A stretch of DNA of 64,000 nucleotides, taken from CATQHS01 sp965203375. GTDB taxonomy: Bacteria; Actinomycetota; Acidimicrobiia; Acidimicrobiales; Aldehydirespiratoraceae. The position numbers and the translations under genes were made by a program. The notes below the pieces were generated by a model, which did not search any database, was not told the origin of the DNA, and saw nothing but the letters and a program-made list of their open reading frames with translations. Location of the stretch: the NCBI GenBank assembly GCA_965203375.1, contig OZ241886.1, forward strand, positions 1,240,001 to 1,304,000, in the 5' to 3' direction. This document shows, piece after piece, positions 57,061 to 64,000 of this stretch. The number at the start of each line of letters is the position of its first letter. Positions within the stretch are counted from its first letter, which is position 1.

Positions 57061-59013
57061 TCAGGCCTGGCCCAGCAGTACAGCTCGGGTCAGGAACGAG
57101 GCCATCTGGGCCCTGGTGACTTCTTCGGTGGGGCAGTAGCGCAGAGGGGCGGTGCCGCATCCGGTGGTGACTCCGGCGTCGTAGACGCCTTCCATGGCCC
57201 GGATGGCGGCGTCGGGGAGCCCAGCCAAGTCTGAGAAGAGGTCTTGGGATTCGGGGGAGGCCGATAAGTGGCCGAAGGCGGCTACGAGCATCTCGGCCAT
57301 GTCGGATCTGGTCACGGCCGCCTGAGGGTTGAAGTTGCCGTCGGGGGCTCTCATCACGTTTTCCGCTATGGCCCATTGCGCGTAGGTCCAGTACCAGGCA
57401 TCGGCGCCCACATCGGCGAGTTGGACCTTATCTGCCGGATCGGGGGTGCCGTAGAGGTGGGTCGTCGCTCGGTACAGGAAGGCGGCCATCTGGGCCCGGG
57501 TGACGGTTCGGGAGGGGCAGAACCGGCCGTCGGCGCATCCCTGGGTGATGCCCCATTCGACGATCTGCTCAATGCTCGCCTCGTGGGGGCTGCCGTCGTC
57601 ATCGCGGAACGCCCCCTCGTAACAGGACGAGACATCGTCGACGTTGCCGCTGAAGTATTGGGTCACAGAGCGGAGATGAACGGGCAGTGTGCCGGTGAGC
57701 TGGTTGTTGCAGAACCTGAACGACTGGGCCACTCTCAGCGTAGTCGGTATCTCGCCGGACAATCGGTTGCCTTGAACCCATAGCTCGTTCAGGCTTAATT
57801 TGCCTAATTGCGAAGGTATGGGCCCCGAGAGCTGATTGCCGCCGAGGCTCAAATGCCCCAGTTGTGTCAGATCGCCCAGTTCTGAGGGTATCATTCCAGA
57901 GAGCTGGTTATCGTCGAGAGCTAGCCACTGCAGATTGGTCAGGTTGGTTAGTTGTAGTGGTATTGGTCCTGTAAGCTGGTTCTCGTCTAGACCTAAAACT
58001 CTCAGATTGGTCAGGTTTTCTAGTTCGGCGGGTATGGAACCTGTGAATAGGTTTCGGGAAATGCCCAACCACTCCAAGCTCTCAAGGTCGCCTAGTTCAG
58101 CAGGTAGGATTCCTGAAAATTGATTGTCGTTTAGATATAAGTTTATGAGGCTAGTGAGATTGTTCAATTTCCCCGATATAGGACCCGAGAGACGATTGCC
58201 GCTGAGATCTAAATCTTCTAACTTTATTAGGTCATTTAGTTGTGGTGGTAGGGTTCCAGTGAATTGGTTATTGCTGAGATACAAGTTTTCGAGGTTGCCA
58301 AGGCCGCCTAGTTCGGCAGGGATAGCTCCCGATAGTCTATTGCTGGTGAGGGCTAGCCATCGTAGGCTGGTGAGGTTGCTTAGTTGTGGTGGTATGGTTC
58401 CTGTGAGTTGGTTTCCGTCTAGACCTAAGACCTTGAGGTCGCTGAGGCCGCCCAGTTCGGCGGGTATGGAACCGGTGAGCCGGTTATTGTGGAGTGCTAG
58501 CCATCGTAGGCTGGTGAGGTTGCTTAGTTGTGGTGGTATGGTTCCTGTGAGTTGGTTTCCGTCTAGACCTAAGACTTCTAGGTTGGTGAGTCTGCCTAGT
58601 TCGGCGGGTATGGGACCGGTGAGCTGGTTTCGAGGAAGGCCCAACCACTCTAGGCCAGTCAGCAGGGCCAGCTCTGTGGGGATGGTCCCCGTGAGCTGGT
58701 TGTTGTTGAGGTCCAGGCTCCTCACTCGACCGTTGCTGATATCCGTTCCCTTCCATGGGCTGTCCCAGTCAATCTCTGAGTTGGCCGGATTGCTCATGAA
58801 GTGGTTTCTGATCGTCACCAGCAAAATGCAGTCCACCACCAAGCCGGCGTAGGAGGCGGGCTCTTCTACGTAGGTGCCGTCCGAGCAGTGCGCCGGATCG
58901 AGTGGCGGCGCCGTGTCCGACTGGGCCGCCGCGCCCACGGGCGCGGCGGCCACACTCGCAGACACAACGAGGATCGCTGCCAGAGTGGCCAGAAATGTCT
59001 TCGCGTCGCTCAT
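57061..59013 (-). CDS. plant-type LRR surface protein with SLH anchor
   Basis: 650 residues from ATG 59013, preceded by AGGGGAG. Signal peptide (1-31), a Cys-containing cap (CSDGTYVEEP ... GLVVDCILLV), about 14 leucine-rich repeats of 24 residues with the plant-like NxLxGxIPxxLxxL consensus (about 95-435), then three SLH domains (TVTRAQMAAFLYRA, AVTRSDMAEMLVAAF, EVTRAQMASFLTRA). It should be exported and bound to the cell wall, displaying an LRR solenoid for protein or host contact. Base composition in the LRR part is far lower in GC than the rest of the window, suggesting acquisition or distinct repeat evolution. Confidence 0.88.
   Translation of the reverse strand: MSDAKTFLATLAAILVVSASVAAAPVGAAAQSDTAPPLDPAHCSDGTYVEEPASYAGLVVDCILLVTIRNHFMSNPANSEIDWDSPWKGTDISNGRVRSLDLNNNQLTGTIPTELALLTGLEWLGLPRNQLTGPIPAELGRLTNLEVLGLDGNQLTGTIPPQLSNLTSLRWLALHNNRLTGSIPAELGGLSDLKVLGLDGNQLTGTIPPQLSNLTSLRWLALTSNRLSGAIPAELGGLGNLENLYLSNNQFTGTLPPQLNDLIKLEDLDLSGNRLSGPISGKLNNLTSLINLYLNDNQFSGILPAELGDLESLEWLGISRNLFTGSIPAELENLTNLRVLGLDENQLTGPIPLQLTNLTNLQWLALDDNQLSGMIPSELGDLTQLGHLSLGGNQLSGPIPSQLGKLSLNELWVQGNRLSGEIPTTLRVAQSFRFCNNQLTGTLPVHLRSVTQYFSGNVDDVSSCYEGAFRDDDGSPHEASIEQIVEWGITQGCADGRFCPSRTVTRAQMAAFLYRATTHLYGTPDPADKVQLADVGADAWYWTYAQWAIAENVMRAPDGNFNPQAAVTRSDMAEMLVAAFGHLSASPESQDLFSDLAGLPDAAIRAMEGVYDAGVTTGCGTAPLRYCPTEEVTRAQMASFLTRAVLLGQA
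58352..58576 (-). repeat. 144-bp duplication of two LRR units
   Basis: About 80 bp starting at 58352 are repeated with near identity at 58496, 144 bp (two 72-bp LRR codon units) away. Other LRRs differ much more, so this duplication is recent. Confidence 0.9.
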
Positions 59014-59038
59014 TGCGGCTCCCCTCAAGGACCCCAAG

Positions 59039-60034
59039 TTAGGGCACGGGGGAGGAGGCTCGCTCTATCAGGTGGTCGGCTGCGGTTCGCAGGGCGGCGG
59101 CGGCGGGGGTGTCGGGCAGGGCGGTGAGGGCGGCCAGGGCCTTGTCGGCCCAGGTCCGGGCAGTGTCCAGTGCCTCGTCGATGCCGGAGGTGGCCGCGAC
59201 CAGGCCGCGGGCCCGCCGGGTGGTCTCGGCGTCCATGCGCCGGCCCAGGAGCCGGCGGAGCTCGTCGCCGGCGTCGGGGTCGGCCAGGGCCCGGATCACC
59301 GGCAGGGTGTAGATGCCGGAGGCCAGGTCGTTGCCGGCCGGCTTGCCCAACTGCTCGTCGGTGGCGGTCACGTCGAGGATGTCGTCGACGATCTGGAAGG
59401 CCATCCCGTAGGCCGTCCCGAACTCGGTGAGCGTCTCCACCACCGCCCTCTCCAGACGGGCCACCACCGCCCCCACCCGGCACGACGTGGCCAGCAGGGC
59501 CGCCGTCTTGCCCGCGATGGAGCGCTCGTAGCCCTCGGCGCTCCGGTCGGCCCTGAAGGCGCTCTGGATCTCGAGGATCTGGCCCTCGCACAGCTTGGTG
59601 ATGGTGGTGGCCAGCAGGCCGGCCACCTCGTCGCCCAGCGACGCGGCCGTCTCCGACGCCCGGCCCAGCAGGTAGTCGCCGGCCAGGATGGCCTGATGGT
59701 TGCCCCATTTGGCGTTGACGCTGGGCACCGACCTCCGGGTCACCGCCTCGTCCATGACGTCGTCGTGGTACAGCGACCCCAGATGCACCAGCTCCACCGC
59801 CGCCCCGCCCCGCACCGCCTCGCGGCTCGCCTCGGCCCCCTCGGTGTCGGCCACCAGAGAGGAGGCCAGACAGAAGCCGGGCCTCACCCGCTTGCCCCCC
59901 GCCGGGATCAGGTGGGCGGCGATCTCGGTCACCGCCGGCTCGGCGGACTCGACGACCGCCGCCAGCTCGGACTCGACCCGGGCCAGCCCTTCGGTCATGG
60001 CCGGAAGGACCGCCAGCGAGGATTCGGTGGCCAC
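59039..60034 (-). CDS. trans-polyprenyl diphosphate synthase
   Basis: 331 residues, GTG start with a TAGCCT box 6 nt upstream. First Asp-rich motif LYHDDVMDEA, GGKRVRP substrate loop near residue 46, and second Asp motif FQIVDDILDVTA. It extends isoprenyl diphosphates with IPP, probably to the side chain of menaquinone. The chain-length-determining residues before the first motif (VHLGSL) include no large aromatics, consistent with a long product, but length cannot be fixed. Confidence 0.92.
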   Translation of the reverse strand: MATESSLAVLPAMTEGLARVESELAAVVESAEPAVTEIAAHLIPAGGKRVRPGFCLASSLVADTEGAEASREAVRGGAAVELVHLGSLYHDDVMDEAVTRRSVPSVNAKWGNHQAILAGDYLLGRASETAASLGDEVAGLLATTITKLCEGQILEIQSAFRADRSAEGYERSIAGKTAALLATSCRVGAVVARLERAVVETLTEFGTAYGMAFQIVDDILDVTATDEQLGKPAGNDLASGIYTLPVIRALADPDAGDELRRLLGRRMDAETTRRARGLVAATSGIDEALDTARTWADKALAALTALPDTPAAAALRTAADHLIERASSPVP

Positions 60035-60040
60035 GGCGCG

Positions 60041-60046
60041 AGGCTA
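60041..60046 (-). promoter_or_regulatory. leaderless promoter of polyprenyl synthase
   Basis: TAGCCT on the minus strand ends exactly 6 nt before the GTG at 60034. Confidence 0.55.
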
Positions 60047-60092
60047 CCCGAGCCGCCCGGCGGGGCGGGGCGGGCCGCCGGGATCAGCCCCC

Positions 60093-60125
60093 GGGATCAG
60101 CCGCCGCCACCGGACCCGTTACACT
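60093..60125 (+). promoter_or_regulatory. possible clpC promoter(s)
   Basis: TACACT (60120-60125) is a sigma-A-like -10. GGGATC (60093-60098), 18 bp, CGTT (60117-60120) loosely resembles the SigR type GGGAAT-N18-CGTT; clpC belongs to the SigR/SigH regulon in other Actinobacteria. A 12-bp direct duplication (CGGGATCAGC twice) overlaps the -35 region. Confidence 0.35.
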
Positions 60126-60187
60126 GGCGCCGTCCCCCTTCGTTTCCGGCCCCGACCGGGGCCGTCCCATCCGGGAGGCATCGACCG

Positions 60188-62761
<2,574 letters not shown>

Positions 62762-62787
62762 CCCGGCCGGCGGCTCGGGATACCTCC

Positions 62788-64000
62788 ATGGCACGGCCAT
62801 CGATGCGCTGGCTCCGGCCCGCGCTGGCGGTTGCGGCCGTGGCCCTGGCCGCCTCGGCCTGCCGGGTCGACACCACCGTGGACGTGGCGGTGGACGATCA
62901 GGGAACGGGCACGGTGACGGTTCGGGTGGACGCCGACGCCGAGGCGGTGCGGCTAGTGCCGGACCTGCCCGACGGCCTTCGCTTGGATGACGTGGTCGAG
63001 GCCGGATGGGAGGTCGTCGGGCCCGAGACCACCGCCGACGGGGGCCTAGCCGTGGAGGCCTCCAAGGAGTTCCAGTCCGCCGAGCAGCTCCCCGAGATCC
63101 TGGCCGAGCTAGCCGGCGAGGGGGTCTTCGAGGACGTGTCGCTGACCCGCACCCACACCTCCTCGGACTTCAACTTCTCGCTGTCGAACCCGGTGACCGC
63201 GTCGCGCACGACATACGAGCTCAGCGGCCGGGTGGTCCCGCCGACGGATCTGGCCGCCTTCAGCGACGACTCGCTCATCGCCGTCCTCGGGGACCCCTTC
63301 GGCCGCCCGGAACTGGTCGACGAGGACGGCCGGCCCGTCGATCCGGCGCAGGCCCTGGGGATGGTGCTCACGTTCACGCTGCCCGACGACGTCGTCTCGG
63401 AGACGGCGGACGGGGTGGACGGGGGCAGAGCCACTTGGACCTTCGCCTTCGGCGGCGCCCCCCTGGCCATCGACGCTCTGGGGGCCATCGAGGACCCCGT
63501 TCCCCGGCGCTGGCTGGCCGGGGCCGTGTTCGCCATCATCGCCTTCTTCTTGGTGGTGCTGCTCCAGCTCGTCTGGTGGGTCCTCAACACCCTGCGCACC
63601 CCCAAGGGCCGCCGCCGCCGGGCCACCCGCCGCCGGGCCACCCGACGGCGCCGCCGGCAGCGCGACGCCGGCGACCAGGCCGAGGCCGGGCCTCCCCGGC
63701 GCCGGCTGCTGCGCCTGCTGGTGCTGGACGTACACGGGGTGATCGTGCGCCCCACCGACCCGCTGGAGGGGCTGCTGCTGCCGACCATCGTGCACGAGCG
63801 CCCCGACATCGCCCCCGACCTGATCCGCGACCGGCACCGCAAACTGGTGCTGGGCCGGATCACCCCCAGCGAGTTCTGGAGCGACTTGGGCCTAGGGCCG
63901 ATCTCCGAGGAGATGGAAACCCGGTATCTGTCCTCGTTCCGGCTGGTGCCGGGCCTGCACCCCTTCTTGGACCGCATGCGGGAGCGCCGGCTGCCGGTGG
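62788..64000 (+). CDS. lipoprotein-membrane-HAD fusion, 3' partial
   Basis: 404 residues are visible; the frame runs off the window. A signal peptide with lipobox-like AASAC (Cys25) is followed by a beta-rich outer domain of about 220 residues resembling LppM-type lipoproteins, a membrane helix (about 252-276), a very basic linker (RRRRATRRRATRRRRRQR), then the start of a HAD-like hydrolase domain (LLVLDVHGVIV at about residue 311). The nucleophile Asp314 is present, but the second Asp of the DxD motif is His316. If the lipobox is real, the HAD domain would be cytoplasmic. Such a fusion is unusual; the two parts might also be separate genes joined by a missed boundary, but the frame is continuous. 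Confidence 0.6.
   Translation, partial: MARPSMRWLRPALAVAAVALAASACRVDTTVDVAVDDQGTGTVTVRVDADAEAVRLVPDLPDGLRLDDVVEAGWEVVGPETTADGGLAVEASKEFQSAEQLPEILAELAGEGVFEDVSLTRTHTSSDFNFSLSNPVTASRTTYELSGRVVPPTDLAAFSDDSLIAVLGDPFGRPELVDEDGRPVDPAQALGMVLTFTLPDDVVSETADGVDGGRATWTFAFGGAPLAIDALGAIEDPVPRRWLAGAVFAIIAFFLVVLLQLVWWVLNTLRTPKGRRRRATRRRATRRRRRQRDAGDQAEAGPPRRRLLRLLVLDVHGVIVRPTDPLEGLLLPTIVHERPDIAPDLIRDRHRKLVLGRITPSEFWSDLGLGPISEEMETRYLSSFRLVPGLHPFLDRMRERRLPV

Overview
The window is about 73% G+C with genes packed tightly on both strands. Its gene families point to an actinobacterium, most plausibly of the Acidimicrobiia type. The supporting evidence is a SigR/RsrA-like sigma/anti-sigma pair, a DUF2342 zinc protease, a DUF2520-panC pair, a type III pantothenate kinase, ClpC, LLM flavoproteins, S-layer-homology proteins with VTRAQMA-type motifs, and many apparently leaderless genes with a TANNNT box about 6 nt before the start codon. 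The lineage is inferred from gene content; no rRNA gene is present.

Layout. 1-1637: the end of a DUF222/HNH protein and an NfeD-like membrane protein. 1668-6891 (minus): a MacB-type export operon made of a lipoprotein, a coiled-coil adaptor, an ATPase and a permease. 7070-9039 (minus): an SLH surface protein and a RidA protein. 9260-19637 (plus): a molybdenum-hydroxylase locus with two amidohydrolases, a FAD subunit, a fused XDH-like subunit, two maturation proteins (XdhC and YqeB types) and two LLM flavoproteins. 19820-24377: a minimal Tad/Flp pilus operon. 24488-32759: two STAS proteins, two anti-sigma-type kinases, NhaA, a REC-PP2C phosphatase, a periplasmic binding lipoprotein and a histidine kinase, which look like a partner-switching sensory module. 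32876-36820: a circularly permuted ATP-grasp, an ammonium transporter and an alpha-E protein. 36894-43145: topA, an MFS transporter, tmk and holB. 43180-44123: an Abi-like gene between 102-bp direct repeats, followed by tRNA-Thr. 44549-51453: sigR/rsrA, the DUF2342 protease, tilS, hpt, a dead phosphatase-like protein, folK, a DUF2520 protein and panC. 51495-54524 (minus): a stand-alone N6-adenine DNA methylase. 54707-64000: coaX, lysS, a low-GC LRR-SLH surface protein (minus), a polyprenyl synthase (minus), clpC, and a truncated lipoprotein-HAD fusion.

Two observations stand out. First, the XDH-like protein keeps both [2Fe-2S] domain folds in recognisable form, but all eight cluster-ligating cysteines are replaced. 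Second, gene boundaries across the window carry short tandem duplications, often spaced near 36 or 72 bp. Where a stop/start overlap was duplicated, the result is a chain of micro-ORFs of 5 to 41 codons. Ten such start-to-start spacings were found, all congruent to 2 modulo 3, so each micro-ORF ends exactly on the next start codon and translational coupling is kept.
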